From Actinocorallia sp. API 0066 (GTDB lineage Bacteria > Actinomycetota > Actinomycetes > Streptosporangiales > Streptosporangiaceae), in contig NZ_JAJLQY010000007.1 in assembly GCF_020991275.1 (NCBI RefSeq), forward strand, positions 248,001 through 312,000: 64,000 nt of DNA, in the 5' to 3' direction. The notes beneath the pieces are model-generated. The model was not told where the DNA came from and did not search any database. It was given only the letters and a program-made list of their open reading frames with translations. Shown in pieces: positions 37,417 through 48,968 of this stretch (its first letter is position 1; every line of letters begins with the position of its first letter). The translations under genes were made by a program, and so were the position numbers.

Positions 37417-38060
37417 CCGGCACCCCGGTCCCCGGCCGTCCGCCCGGCCGTGGCCCGGCCTCCGTGCCACAGGAGCGCCGCTGAACGCTGTGGACGCCAC
37501 GGCCGCCACCTCGCCAGAACGGCCCCGCCGCGCCGATCCTCCATCCGACGGCCCGAGGACGCTGACCGACGTGCCCGCCGCCACCCCCATCGCCCCGCTT
37601 CGCCCAATACGTGCCTGACGGGCCCGCCGTCACCCGGCCGGTCCGGTCGGCCCGCCGCGTGATCGGCGGGTCCGCTGTCGCTCCGATCACCCCGCGTGTG
37701 GCTGGCGGGCCCGCCGTCGGGACGGTCTGGTTCGCCTCATGTGCGGCTGACGGGCCCGCCGTCGGGACGGTCCGGTTTGTCTCATGTGTGAATGGCGGGC
37801 CCGCCGTTGGGGCGGTCTGGTTCGCCTCATGCGTGGCTGGCGGGCGCGCCGTCACCCTGGCCGGTCCGGTCGGCCCGCCGCGTGATCGGCGGGTCCGCTG
37901 TCGCTCCGATCACTCCGCGTGTGGCTGGCGGGCCCGCTGTTGGGGCGGTCTGGTTTGTCTCATGTGTGGTTGGCGGGCTCGGCGTTGGCTTGGTGGGTGG
38001 CCAGCGGGTTCGGCGTCGCTCTGAGCGGTCCGGTTGGTTTGGTTTGGTTTGGTGTGGGGG
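37417..38060 (+). repeat. Noncoding tandem repeat array with 45-bp units inside larger direct repeats
   Basis: No convincing gene is present in this 644-base gap. Around 37695-37830 three 45-bp units (core GGCGGGCCCGCCGT ... TTCGCCTCAT) follow one another, and a fourth lies near 37920-37963. A longer direct repeat of about 85 bp at 37631-37712 recurs near 37853-37935. The plus strand changes from C-rich to G/T-rich across the region. Since 45 is a multiple of three, both strands give 15-residue peptide repeats, which makes false coding calls likely. Confidence 0.8.
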
Positions 38061-39068
38061 TTAGTGGGTTCGGTTGGTGGCTAGGTGGGTTAGGGCTATG
38101 AGGGCTTGGGTGGGTTCGGGGGTGGTGGTGAGGGCGGTGAGGGCGGCGGTTGCCTGGTTGCGGAGTTGGGTCAGGCGGTCGAGGGTCCAGGTGCGGCCGC
38201 CGGCGGCCTCGATCAGGGAGGCGAGGTGGGCGGGGTCCTGGTCGGTGGGGGAGAAGTAGGCGGCGGCGAGGGCTTCGGCTTCGGGGGTGCCGGCGGTGAG
38301 GGCTGCCACGACGGGGAGTGACTTCTTGCGGTTGAGCATGTCGGAGTGGGCGGGTTTGCCTGTGACGGCTGGATCGCCCCAGATGCCCAGGAGGTCGTCC
38401 ATGTACTGGAAGGCGAGGCCCAGGTGTTCGCCGAAGAGGCCGAAGGAGGCGACCTGCTCGGGGGTGCCGCCGCCCGCCGTCGCGCCGAGCGCGCAGGCGC
38501 AGCGGACCAGCGCGCCCGTCTTGTTCACCGCCATCTTCACGCACTCCGACAGGGTGACGTCGGTGCGCGTCTCGAACGTCATGTCGGAGTTCTGGCCGTC
38601 GAGCAGGTCGAGCACCGCGGAGGTGAGCATCCGGGCGGGCAGCCCCGACGACGCCAGCAGCTCGATCGCCAGCGCCAGCAGGACGTCGCCGGTGAGGATG
38701 GCGGGACCGTTCCCGTACAGGTGCCACGCCGTCGGCCGGTGCCGGCGCAGCGCGTCGCCGTCCATCACGTCGTCGTGCAGCAGCGAGAAGTTGTGCACCA
38801 GCTCGATCGCGACGGCGGCGGGCACCGCCGCCTCGGCGCTGCCGCCGACCGCCTCCGCGCACAGCACGGCGAGGGTCGGGCGCAGCGCCTTGCCGCCCGC
38901 CTCGGTCGGCCGCCCGTCGCGGTCCCACCAGCCCATGTGGTAGCCGGTGATGCCACGGACGGGCTCGGGCAGGGTGGCCACGGCCTCGCGCAGCGCGGGC
39001 TCGACCAGGGCGCGGCCGCGCGCCAGCACCTCGGCCGCGGGGTCCGACACCTCGTGTACGGCTGTCAT
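38061..39068 (-). CDS. Polyprenyl diphosphate synthase family protein linked to the encapsulin/geosmin genes
   Basis: The 335-residue protein is an all-trans prenyltransferase. It has GKALRPTL, the first Asp-rich motif LLHDDVMDGD with downstream RRHRPTAWH, TGDVLLALAIELL, NKTGALVRCA and the second Asp-rich motif YMDDLLGIWGD. It probably makes a short linear diphosphate such as GPP or FPP, the latter being the substrate of geosmin synthase. ATG 39068 lies 13 bases after the geosmin synthase stop. It lacks the disordered extension found on its neighbour. Confidence 0.92.
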   Translation of the reverse strand: MTAVHEVSDPAAEVLARGRALVEPALREAVATLPEPVRGITGYHMGWWDRDGRPTEAGGKALRPTLAVLCAEAVGGSAEAAVPAAVAIELVHNFSLLHDDVMDGDALRRHRPTAWHLYGNGPAILTGDVLLALAIELLASSGLPARMLTSAVLDLLDGQNSDMTFETRTDVTLSECVKMAVNKTGALVRCACALGATAGGGTPEQVASFGLFGEHLGLAFQYMDDLLGIWGDPAVTGKPAHSDMLNRKKSLPVVAALTAGTPEAEALAAAYFSPTDQDPAHLASLIEAAGGRTWTLDRLTQLRNQATAALTALTTTPEPTQALIALTHLATNRTH

Positions 39069-39081
39069 GGGTCCTGCCTCT

Positions 39082-41667
<2,586 letters not shown>

Positions 41668-43056
41668 TCAGGTGTGCGCGATCTCGACGTTCTCCAGCAC
41701 GCCGAGGGCGTCCGGCACCAGGACGGCGCAGGAGTAGTAGGCGCTCACGAGGTACTGGATGACGGCCTGCTCGTTGATGCCCATGAACCGGACGGACAGG
41801 GACGGCTGGTACTCGTCCGGGATGCCCGTCTGGTGCAGGCCGACGACGCCCTGGTCGTCCTCGCCGGTGCGCATGACCAGGATCGAGCTGGTCTGCTGCG
41901 CGGTGATCGGGATCTTGTTGCACGGGAAGATCGGGACCCCGCGCCAGGCCGGGATCTGGTGGCCGCCGACGTCCACCGTGGTCGGGTACAGGCCGCGCTT
42001 GTTGCACTCGCGGCCGAAGGCGGCGATCGCCCTGGGGTGGGCGAGGAACAGCTTGGAGCCGCGGCGGCGCGACAGCAGCTCGTCGAGGTCGTCGGGGGTG
42101 GGCGGGCCGCTGTGCGTCTGGATGCGCTGGCGCAGGTCGGCGTTGTGCAGCAGGCCGAACTCCGGGTTGTTGATCATCTCGTGCTCCTGCTTCTCACGCA
42201 GGGCCTCGATGGTCAGCCTGAGCTGCTGCTCGACCTGGTTCATCGGCTCGTTGAAGAGGTCGGCGACGCGGGTGTGCACCTGGAGCACGGTCTGCGCGAC
42301 CGACAGGTCGTACTCGCGCGGCGTCAGCTCGTAGTCCACGTACGTGCCGGGCAGGACGGGCTCGCCGTCGTGGCCGGCCGCCACATCGATGGCCTTCTCC
42401 CCGTAGTGGTTCTGCTCCGGCACCGGGCTGGCCAGATAGGCGGCCACCTGCGCCTGCAACGCGGGCGAGGCGTCCCGGATCTGCCGGAAGTCCGACCTGG
42501 TGAGCGTCAGCACGGTGGCGGGCGTCTGCGCGCGCAGCGTGAACTCCCACTCGTGCTCGCCGACCAGCGCGTCCTGCCCGATGAACGCGCCGTCGGCCAG
42601 GGTGCCCAGCCGCGCCTCCTCGCCGTACTTGGAGGTGCCGATCTTCTGCAGCTTGCCGTGCGCGAGCAGCACGACGTGATCGGCCGGGGCGCCCGCCTCG
42701 GCCAGCACGTCGCCCGGGGCCAGCTCGCGCTGCACGCACCGCTCGGCCAGCGCCTGCAGCGCCTCGGTGTCCTCGAAACCGCGCAGCACCGGCAGCTCGG
42801 CCAGCTCGGCGGGGATCACCTGGACCCGCGATCCGGTGGAGACGAACTCGATACGCCCATCGCCCAGCGTGTAGGTCAGGCGGCGGTTCACCCGGTAGGT
42901 GCCGCCGGAGACCTGCACCCAGGGAAGGGTCTTCAGCAGCCAGCGGGAGGTGATCTCCTGCATCTGCGGCGGGGTCTTGGTGGTGGAGGCCAGGTTCTTG
43001 GCCGCCGCCGTGCCGAGGCTGAGCTGCTGCTGGGTGCGGTCCACTGTCTCGGTCAT
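41668..43056 (-). CDS. Family 2B encapsulin shell protein with inserted cyclic-nucleotide-binding domain (EshA-like)
   Basis: Such proteins assemble into icosahedral protein shells that enclose enzymes. The 462-residue protein has an N-terminal encapsulin segment ([20 protein letters not shown] ... TYRVNRRL), then a cyclic-nucleotide-binding-like insertion (about residues 85-205). The insertion has [22 protein letters not shown] and [15 protein letters not shown]. The rest of the HK97-like fold follows, with [28 protein letters not shown] and [13 protein letters not shown]. It matches the EshA/family 2B pattern. The next genes, geosmin synthase and prenyltransferase, are plausible cargo. Confidence 0.92.
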   Translation of the reverse strand: MTETVDRTQQQLSLGTAAAKNLASTTKTPPQMQEITSRWLLKTLPWVQVSGGTYRVNRRLTYTLGDGRIEFVSTGSRVQVIPAELAELPVLRGFEDTEALQALAERCVQRELAPGDVLAEAGAPADHVVLLAHGKLQKIGTSKYGEEARLGTLADGAFIGQDALVGEHEWEFTLRAQTPATVLTLTRSDFRQIRDASPALQAQVAAYLASPVPEQNHYGEKAIDVAAGHDGEPVLPGTYVDYELTPREYDLSVAQTVLQVHTRVADLFNEPMNQVEQQLRLTIEALREKQEHEMINNPEFGLLHNADLRQRIQTHSGPPTPDDLDELLSRRRGSKLFLAHPRAIAAFGRECNKRGLYPTTVDVGGHQIPAWRGVPIFPCNKIPITAQQTSSILVMRTGEDDQGVVGLHQTGIPDEYQPSLSVRFMGINEQAVIQYLVSAYYSCAVLVPDALGVLENVEIAHT

Positions 43057-43169
43057 GCGTTACCGCTTTCGCTCGGGGAGCTTTGCCAGTTGGAAAGTTA
43101 CTAACGGTAATTTGAGATGCGCAAGTGGTAATCGACTATCCGTACGGTGACAGTGCTGCGACCTCAGCG
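43057..43169 (-). promoter_or_regulatory. Probable promoter region of the encapsulin operon
   Basis: This AT-richer 113-base stretch lies upstream of the encapsulin start. On the minus strand TTGCGC is followed 17 bases later by GTAACT, a plausible -35/-10 pair, and TTAC/GTAA half-sites (TTACCGTTAGTAAC) overlap the -10 region as a possible operator. Confidence 0.35.
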
Positions 43170-43997
43170 TCACCTGATGCGGAAGACGGCTCCGGTGCCC
43201 GCCGAGATGACAGCGGCCATGACGCCGACCGCGAGGACCGTGCGGAACGGGTCGCGGTCCTCTTCGAGCGGGGTGAACCTGGCGGCCTTCACCTGCTGGC
43301 GGACGATCTCCGGCGGCGGGGACGTCGCGGGGCGCGTCACGACGGGGGACGGCTCCGGCGGCTCAGGCGGCTCAGGAGGCGGCTCCGGCTCCGGCTCGGG
43401 GGGCGGCGCCGCGAGGGACACCGGCGGCGTCTCGACCGGATCCAGCGGATCAGGGGCCGCCTGCGGCTGCTCCGGCGCGGGCGCGGGCTGCTGCGGCGCG
43501 GGCTGCGGCGCGGCGGGCTGCTCGGGCTCCGGCGCGGGCGGGGGCGCGGGCGCCGGTGCGGCGGGCGCGGGAGGTGGCGGCGCTGGCGGTGCTGGAGCCG
43601 GGGCGGGCGGCGCGGGCGCGGGCGCAGGAGGCGCAGGCGGTGGCGCAGGCGCAGGCGGTGGCGGTGGTGGCGGGGCTGGTGGCGGCGGAGGCGGCGAGGG
43701 CAGTGGAGGGGGAGGAGACGGCAGCGGAGGCGGTGGTGAGGGCAGAGGCGGAGGCGGCGAGGGCAGGGGTGGAGGCGGTGGAGGTGGGGGTGGGGGTGGG
43801 GTGGCGCACTGGCCGGGGCCGATGATGATGACGATGTCGAGCTGGATCAGGACGAGGTCGGCGCCCAGGCACAGCACGATCCCCTGGCCGGGGGCGGCGG
43901 CGGGGGGCGGGGCGGCCTGGGCGGAGGCGGCCGGGAGGGTGAGGAAGGCGGCGGCCAGGAGGGGGAGGGCGGCGAGGGCGCGGGGGGAGCGGGTCAT
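43170..43997 (-). CDS. Proline-rich secreted or membrane protein, partner of the DUF4239 protein
   Basis: The 275-residue protein has a signal peptide (ALAALPLLAAAFLTLPAASAQA) and a short hydrophobic segment with cysteines (VLCLGADLVLIQLDIVIII ... QC). Long polyproline tracts (PPPPPPPPPPP, then PSPPPPL units) and a C-terminal membrane helix (FRTVLAVGVMAAVISAGTGAVF) follow. Its ATG overlaps the stop of the DUF4239 gene by four bases. A paralogue with the same layout is at 46273-46845. Function unknown. Confidence 0.75.
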   Translation of the reverse strand: MTRSPRALAALPLLAAAFLTLPAASAQAAPPPAAAPGQGIVLCLGADLVLIQLDIVIIIGPGQCATPPPPPPPPPPPLPSPPPPLPSPPPPLPSPPPPLPSPPPPPPAPPPPPPPAPAPPPAPPAPAPAPPAPAPAPPAPPPPAPAAPAPAPPPAPEPEQPAAPQPAPQQPAPAPEQPQAAPDPLDPVETPPVSLAAPPPEPEPEPPPEPPEPPEPSPVVTRPATSPPPEIVRQQVKAARFTPLEEDRDPFRTVLAVGVMAAVISAGTGAVFRIR

Positions 43998-44752
43998 GGG
44001 ACGCGGGCGAATTCCTGCTGGGCGGTGCGGAAGGCCGAGTTGTCGACGCCGAGCGGGCCGGTGAACGTGTGGTTGATGGCGAAGACCAGGTAGACGCTGA
44101 CGCCCAGGGAGAGGGCCATGAGCAGGTACGTCACCTTGACCTTGCCGCGCGGACGGGCCCCCGCCAGCAGCGGGAAGGCAAGGACGAGCCCGGCGGTGAC
44201 GACGTTCAGGGCGAGCACCCCGGCCGGGAGCGACGTGGCGGCGTCCACGGCGCGCTGCCTGCGGGCGGCGAAGATCTCGGTGAGCTGGTCCTCGACGTCG
44301 TCGCGCGCGGTGATCTGCTCCCGGTCGGACAGGTCGAGGTCGTCGAGGGCCTGGCGGAGCGCGTCGAGCCGGGCCCAGCCCGCCGAGTCGAGCCTGCCCT
44401 CGGCCATCGGCTTCCACTCGGCGTCGGCGACGAACGCGGTGTAGTCGCGCAGCGCGTCGCGGACCATCACCGTGTCCGTCTCGGGCAGCCCGCCCGCCGC
44501 CCAGAACGCCTCGGTGAGCGCCTGCGCCTCGGCGTAGGTGTTCTGCCGGGCCGAGTCCGCGACGGTCCACGGCACGATCACGGCGATGGCGAAGACCACG
44601 AGGAACAGCGCGGAGAGCATGGCGCCCGCGTGCCCGGCGGTGGGGCCGTCGGCCGCGTCGTCCACGGCGCCGCCGTGCCTGCCGCCCTCACCGGACTTGG
44701 GGCCGTCGTCGTCGTCGAAGTCGTCCTTGCGGCGGGAGGGGATCTTGAACAT
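43994..44752 (-). CDS. DUF4239 (bestrophin-like) membrane protein
   Basis: The protein of about 252 residues has [23 protein letters not shown] as a first membrane region, a helical domain (ARQNTYAEAQALTEAFWAAG) and C-terminal helices (VLALNVVTAGLVLAFPLLAG, VTYLLMALSLGVSVYLVFAI). This fits DUF4239. ATG 44752 (MFKIPSRRK) has GGAG nine bases upstream and is preferred over ATG 44791. A paralogue lies at 46833-47600. Confidence 0.82.
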   Translation of the reverse strand: MFKIPSRRKDDFDDDDGPKSGEGGRHGGAVDDAADGPTAGHAGAMLSALFLVVFAIAVIVPWTVADSARQNTYAEAQALTEAFWAAGGLPETDTVMVRDALRDYTAFVADAEWKPMAEGRLDSAGWARLDALRQALDDLDLSDREQITARDDVEDQLTEIFAARRQRAVDAATSLPAGVLALNVVTAGLVLAFPLLAGARPRGKVKVTYLLMALSLGVSVYLVFAINHTFTGPLGVDNSAFRTAQQEFARVP

Positions 44753-44870
44753 ACCGACTCCGGGGGCGCGGTGCTGACTTTGGGTAGTCAAACGCTAACC
44801 CGTGCGCCGGGTCGATGGCACGTAAAGTGATCGAACAGTTTCGATCAGGTGAGAATGCCGGGAGCGGCGG

Positions 44871-46193
44871 TCACATGAGCCTGACGGGGTTGATGAGGTC
44901 GGCGTACACCAGCAGCGCGCCCATGACGAGCAGCACGAGGCTCATCGCGTAGGTGAGCGGGAGCAGCTTGGCCACGTCCACGTAGCCGGGGTCGGGCCTG
45001 CGCAGCAGCCGCGCCCCGCCCCGCTTGACGCCCTCCCACAGGGCGCCCGCGATGTGCCCGCCGTCCAACGGCAGCAGCGGGATCAGGTTGAACATGCCGA
45101 CGGCGAAGTTCAGCGACGCGAGCAGCCCGACGAACCAGGTGATCTTCTCCAGGCCGGGGTTCTCGGACGCGAGGATCTCGCCGCCGAGCCGGGACGCGCC
45201 GACGACGCCGATCGGCCCCTCGGGGTCGCGCTCGTCGCCGCTGAAGGCCGCGTGCCAGACGCCGACCATCTTCTGCGGCAGGTTGACGAACGCCTCAAGG
45301 GTGCGCGCGGTCATGTCGCCCATCTGGGAGAGGACGTCGCCGGGGCCGCCCTGCACCCGGTCGGTGAGGGGGGTGATCCCGATGAACCCGACGGTGACGG
45401 TGCGTTCGGGGTCGTCGAGGTCGGGGAGCCGGTTGGCGGTGACGTCGAGGCCGGTCGTGACGCGCTGCCCGTCCCGCTCGACGACGACGGGCACCGTGGT
45501 GTTCGCGGAGTCCCGGATGAGCTCCTGGAGCTGCGGGTAGTCCTCGATCCGGTGTCCGCCGAAGGAGATGAACCTGTCTCCGGGCTTGAGCCCGGCCAGC
45601 GCGGCGGGCGTGGAGCGGGCGGCCTCCTCCTCGGTGCACTCGCGCGGCGTGCCGTCGGGGAGGTATGCCTCGGCCGCGGGGATCGTGCACTTGGCGACGG
45701 ACGAGATCACCGGGGTGGCCTGCATGGTGCCGAAGCCCATGATGAGGATCGCGAAGAAGACGACGGCCAGAAGCAGGTTCGCGGCGGGACCGGCGAACAT
45801 GATCAGGAGCTTCTGCCACCACTTCTTGGAGTAGAAGACACGGTCCCTGTCTCCGGGGCCGACCTCCTCCAGGGCGCCTTCGCGCGCGGAGTCGATGAGC
45901 ATCTGGAACCGCCCGGTGGACGCGTTGCGGAGCATCCCCTCGGGGTCGTCCTTGCGCGGCGGGAGCATCCCGATCATGCGGATGTAGCCGCCGAGCGGGA
46001 TCCACTTGATCCCGTACTCGGTCTCGCCGCGCCGCCACGACTTGATCGTCGGGCCGAAGCCGACCATGTACTGGGGCGTGCGGACCTTGAAGAGCTTCGC
46101 GAAGGACAGGTGGCCGAGTTCGTGGAACGCGATGGAGGCCATGAGCAGCACCAGGAACAGCAGGGCGCCACCCAGCACGATCAGCGTTTCCAT
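44871..46193 (-). CDS. Site-2 protease of the M50/RseP family
   Basis: The 440-residue intramembrane zinc protease has the active-site motif HELGH (H24, E25, H28) in the first membrane helix, the FAGPAANLLLAVVF helix, a PDZ domain (ALAGLKPGDRFISFGGH) and the second metal motif [15 protein letters not shown]. It cleaves membrane-bound anti-sigma factors or signal remnants. ATG 46193 (METLIVLGG) was chosen; a TTG at 46247 would add 18 residues. A second copy is at 48969-50258. Confidence 0.93.
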   Translation of the reverse strand: METLIVLGGALLFLVLLMASIAFHELGHLSFAKLFKVRTPQYMVGFGPTIKSWRRGETEYGIKWIPLGGYIRMIGMLPPRKDDPEGMLRNASTGRFQMLIDSAREGALEEVGPGDRDRVFYSKKWWQKLLIMFAGPAANLLLAVVFFAILIMGFGTMQATPVISSVAKCTIPAAEAYLPDGTPRECTEEEAARSTPAALAGLKPGDRFISFGGHRIEDYPQLQELIRDSANTTVPVVVERDGQRVTTGLDVTANRLPDLDDPERTVTVGFIGITPLTDRVQGGPGDVLSQMGDMTARTLEAFVNLPQKMVGVWHAAFSGDERDPEGPIGVVGASRLGGEILASENPGLEKITWFVGLLASLNFAVGMFNLIPLLPLDGGHIAGALWEGVKRGGARLLRRPDPGYVDVAKLLPLTYAMSLVLLVMGALLVYADLINPVRLM

Positions 46194-46272
46194 CCAGCTA
46201 CCCCACTCCGCCCCCAAGGGGGCAACATCCCCAGGATTCCCAGACAAACGTACCGGCCGTCGTGGATGGTTC

Positions 46273-46845
46273 CTAGCGGAGCGCTCCGAACAGCGCTCCG
46301 ACGAGGGCGGTGACGACGGTCGTCACCACGACCATGACGACAACGGCTGTCAGGGGGGAAGGCCGGGTCTTCAGGGGTTGGAACCCGGAGACGTTGATGT
46401 TCTTCGGCGGCCTCGCGCGCCGCGCGGGCACGGGCACGGGCTCCGGGGCGCGCACGGCGTGTGTGGGCGCCGTGGAGGCGGAGCCGGTGGGCGTCGCCGT
46501 AGGGGAGGCGGCGGGGGCGGAGGGCACCGACACGGGCGGCGCCTGATGGGGTCCGGGCGCGCTTTGTGGGCTCGGCTCCGTCGGGGCGCCTACGGGCCGG
46601 GGCGGCGGCGGTGCCTCAGGACGCACCGGGCGCGGCGGAGGCGGAGGCGCCTTCGACGGCTTGGGCACGACCGGAGCGGGCGGCTCAGGAGGGTCCGGTG
46701 CTTCGGGGCGGGACGGGAAGAGATCGATTTGCAGCCAGTAGCTCTCCTCCGGCACAGGCGCGTCCTCAGGAGGCTCCGGCCGGAAGAAGCCCGTCGCGCA
46801 GACAGCCGTGAGCAGCGCGAGGAGGGCGGCGCTCAGCCTTGCCAC
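46273..46845 (-). CDS. Proline-rich membrane protein, second copy, partner of the second DUF4239 protein
   Basis: The 190-residue protein has an N-terminal signal-like helix ([18 protein letters not shown]), a Pro-rich middle (PPPPPRPVRPEAPPPPRP) and a C-terminal membrane helix (LTAVVVMVVVTTVVTALVGAL). The GTG start overlaps the DUF4239 gene by 13 bases. It matches the protein at 43170-43997 in layout, though not closely in sequence. The function is unknown. Confidence 0.7.
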   Translation of the reverse strand: MARLSAALLALLTAVCATGFFRPEPPEDAPVPEESYWLQIDLFPSRPEAPDPPEPPAPVVPKPSKAPPPPPRPVRPEAPPPPRPVGAPTEPSPQSAPGPHQAPPVSVPSAPAASPTATPTGSASTAPTHAVRAPEPVPVPARRARPPKNINVSGFQPLKTRPSPLTAVVVMVVVTTVVTALVGALFGALR

Positions 46846-47600
46846 GGGATCCTGTCGAACTCGGCGACGGCGGTCTCGAACGCCGTCGGATCGACCCCGA
46901 GCGAGCCGGCGAAGACGTGGTCGATGTCGAACACCAGGAACATCCCGACGCCGAGCATCGCCGCCATCAGCGCCAGCGGAAGCAGCGCCCTGCCGCGCGG
47001 GGCGGCCCCGACGAGGAACGGCAGCACGATCATCGCCAGGCCGGTCAGCACGGTGAAGACCAGGACGCCCGCCGGGAGGGTCGACTCGACGTCGGCGGCC
47101 CGTTGTCTGCGCGCCGCGTAGACGTCCTGCATCTGGTCGCGGACCTCCTCCAGGGCCGCCTGGTGTGTCGCGTCGGGGGCGATGAGCGTGTTGACGCGGG
47201 CGCGGAACTCGTCCAGGCGGGTCCAGCCCTCCTCGGCGAGGCGCGACTCGGCGCGCATCACCGGCCACTCGTCCTTGATCACAAAGCCGGTGTAGGCGCG
47301 CACGCCCTGCCGGACCTGGGCCCTGGCCTCGGGCGACAGCTCCCCGGCCGCCCAGTACGCCTCGACGAGCGCCTGGGCCTCGGCCTGGGTGTTCTGCCGG
47401 GCGGCGTCGGCGGCCGTCCACGGGACGATCACGGCGATCGCGAAGACGAGCAGGAACAGGGCCGACATCATCGAGCCGGCGTGCCCGGCCGTCGGCCCGT
47501 CCGTGGCGTCGTCGCGCTCGCCGCGCCGGGCGAGGAGCCGGGCCGCCGCCAGCACAAGACCCACCGCGAGCACCGCGCAGACGACCGACCCGATGACCAT
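46833..47600 (-). CDS. DUF4239 (bestrophin-like) membrane protein, second copy
   Basis: The protein of about 255 residues begins with a membrane helix ([18 protein letters not shown]). It then shares with the product at 43994 the block [30 protein letters not shown], interrupted here for length, and the helical domain [21 protein letters not shown]-terminal helices follow. It is the first gene of the five-gene DUF4239/Pro-rich/protease run on this strand. ATG 47600 was preferred over a TTG at 47612. Confidence 0.82.
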   Translation of the reverse strand: MVIGSVVCAVLAVGLVLAAARLLARRGERDDATDGPTAGHAGSMMSALFLLVFAIAVIVPWTAADAARQNTQAEAQALVEAYWAAGELSPEARAQVRQGVRAYTGFVIKDEWPVMRAESRLAEEGWTRLDEFRARVNTLIAPDATHQAALEEVRDQMQDVYAARRQRAADVESTLPAGVLVFTVLTGLAMIVLPFLVGAAPRGRALLPLALMAAMLGVGMFLVFDIDHVFAGSLGVDPTAFETAVAEFDRIPWQG

Positions 47601-47776
47601 GCGACCATCCAATATCCCTACCCGTGCGTAGCGGACCGGACACGCTAGGTCTCCTCATCTCTTTGCGCACCCCGCGCGGTGTCTGCTTTCTCCCGTCCCC
47701 GGTGGGGTCGTTCGGGGGTTTTGGCCAGGCGAGTGCCTTCGTGCGTAGTCTTGGGGCGATCGTAGGGAGGCACGCC

Positions 47777-48847
47777 TTGGATTCCACCGACCGCTGTGAG
47801 CCGTCCCGCCGCGCCTGGATCGCCGAGGCGATCAGGACGGTCGAGGCCGACGCCAACCGCAGCGCCGACACGCACCTGCACGTGTTCCCGCTGCCCCGGG
47901 CGTGGGGGATCGACCTCTACCTCAAGGACGAGTCGGTGCACCCGACCGGGTCGCTCAAGCACCGGCTGGCGCGCTCCCTGTTCCTCTACGCGCTCTCCAA
48001 CGGGTGGATCCGCGAGGGCACCCCGGTGATCGAGGCGTCCAGCGGCTCCACCGCCGTCAGCGAGGCGTACTTCGCGCGGCTGCTCGGGCTGCCGTTCGTC
48101 GCCGTCATGCCGCGCACCACAAGCCCGGAGAAATGCGCGCTCATCGAGTTCCAGGGCGGGCGCTGCCACTTCGTCGACGACCCCGCGACGATCTACGCCG
48201 AGGCCGCGCGCCTGGCCGCCGAGACGGGCGGCCACTACATGGACCAGTTCACCTACGCCGAGCGCGCCACCGACTGGCGGGCCAACAACAACATCGCCGC
48301 GTCGATCTTCGAGCAGCTCGCGCTGGAACCGCACCCCGAGCCCGCCTGGATCGTGGTGTCCGCCGGGACGGGCGGCACCGCCGCGACGATAGGCCGCTAC
48401 GTCCGCTACCGCCGCTTCCAGACCCGGCTCGCGGTGGTCGACCCTGAGGGCTCGGCCTTCTACGACTCGTGGGTGAAGGACGACCCCACGCTGACGGCCC
48501 GTGGCTCCCGGATCGAGGGCATCGGCCGTCCCAGGGTCGAGCCGTCCTTCCTGCCCACCGTGATCGACCGCATGTACCGGGTGCCGGACGCCGCCTCGAT
48601 CGCCTGTATGCGCTGGACGTCGGAGGTCACCGGACGCAGCGTGGGCGGATCGACCGGGACGAACGTGTGGGGGGCGCTCCAGATCATCGGGGAGATGCGG
48701 GCGCGCGGGGAGCGCGGCAGCGTCGTCACCCTCATCTGCGACGGCGGCGACCGCTACACCCACACCTACCTCTCCGACGCCTGGCTGGAAGCCCAGAACA
48801 TCAACATCACCCCCCACCTGGAAACCCTCCGCGCCCTCCTCCCCTGA
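47777..48847 (+). CDS. PLP-dependent cysteine synthase/desulfhydrase family protein (Cds1-like)
   Basis: The protein of about 356 residues has the PLP lysine in [13 protein letters not shown], the loop [15 protein letters not shown], the phosphate-binding [14 protein letters not shown] and a C-terminal LICDGGDRY. It resembles mycobacterial Cds1, an L-cysteine desulfhydrase releasing sulfide. The TTG start at 47777 has GGGAGG six bases upstream. It is divergent from the DUF4239 run and followed by a second site-2 protease gene. Confidence 0.87.
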   Translation: MDSTDRCEPSRRAWIAEAIRTVEADANRSADTHLHVFPLPRAWGIDLYLKDESVHPTGSLKHRLARSLFLYALSNGWIREGTPVIEASSGSTAVSEAYFARLLGLPFVAVMPRTTSPEKCALIEFQGGRCHFVDDPATIYAEAARLAAETGGHYMDQFTYAERATDWRANNNIAASIFEQLALEPHPEPAWIVVSAGTGGTAATIGRYVRYRRFQTRLAVVDPEGSAFYDSWVKDDPTLTARGSRIEGIGRPRVEPSFLPTVIDRMYRVPDAASIACMRWTSEVTGRSVGGSTGTNVWGALQIIGEMRARGERGSVVTLICDGGDRYTHTYLSDAWLEAQNINITPHLETLRALLP

Positions 48848-48968
48848 CGGCCCGTCCGCAGCCCGGCTCGAAGGCCGCCGGCGTTCGGTGGTCCGGGTCG
48901 GGGATGGGCGGGGTCAAGATCGTTCCCGGCGGGTGGGGGCGCGGGCGTCCGGGGGGTACGGGGCGGGT

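Noticed and set aside
37289-37855. Coding sequence with 15-residue THEANQT-like repeats on the minus strand
   Set aside because: The repeats arise from a 45-bp DNA repeat that is open on both strands, there is no convincing ribosome site, and the frame overlaps the end of the DinB-fold gene.
43450-43872. Ala/Pro/Thr-rich ORFs overlapping the proline-rich gene in other frames
   Set aside because: They are frame shadows of the polyproline codons.
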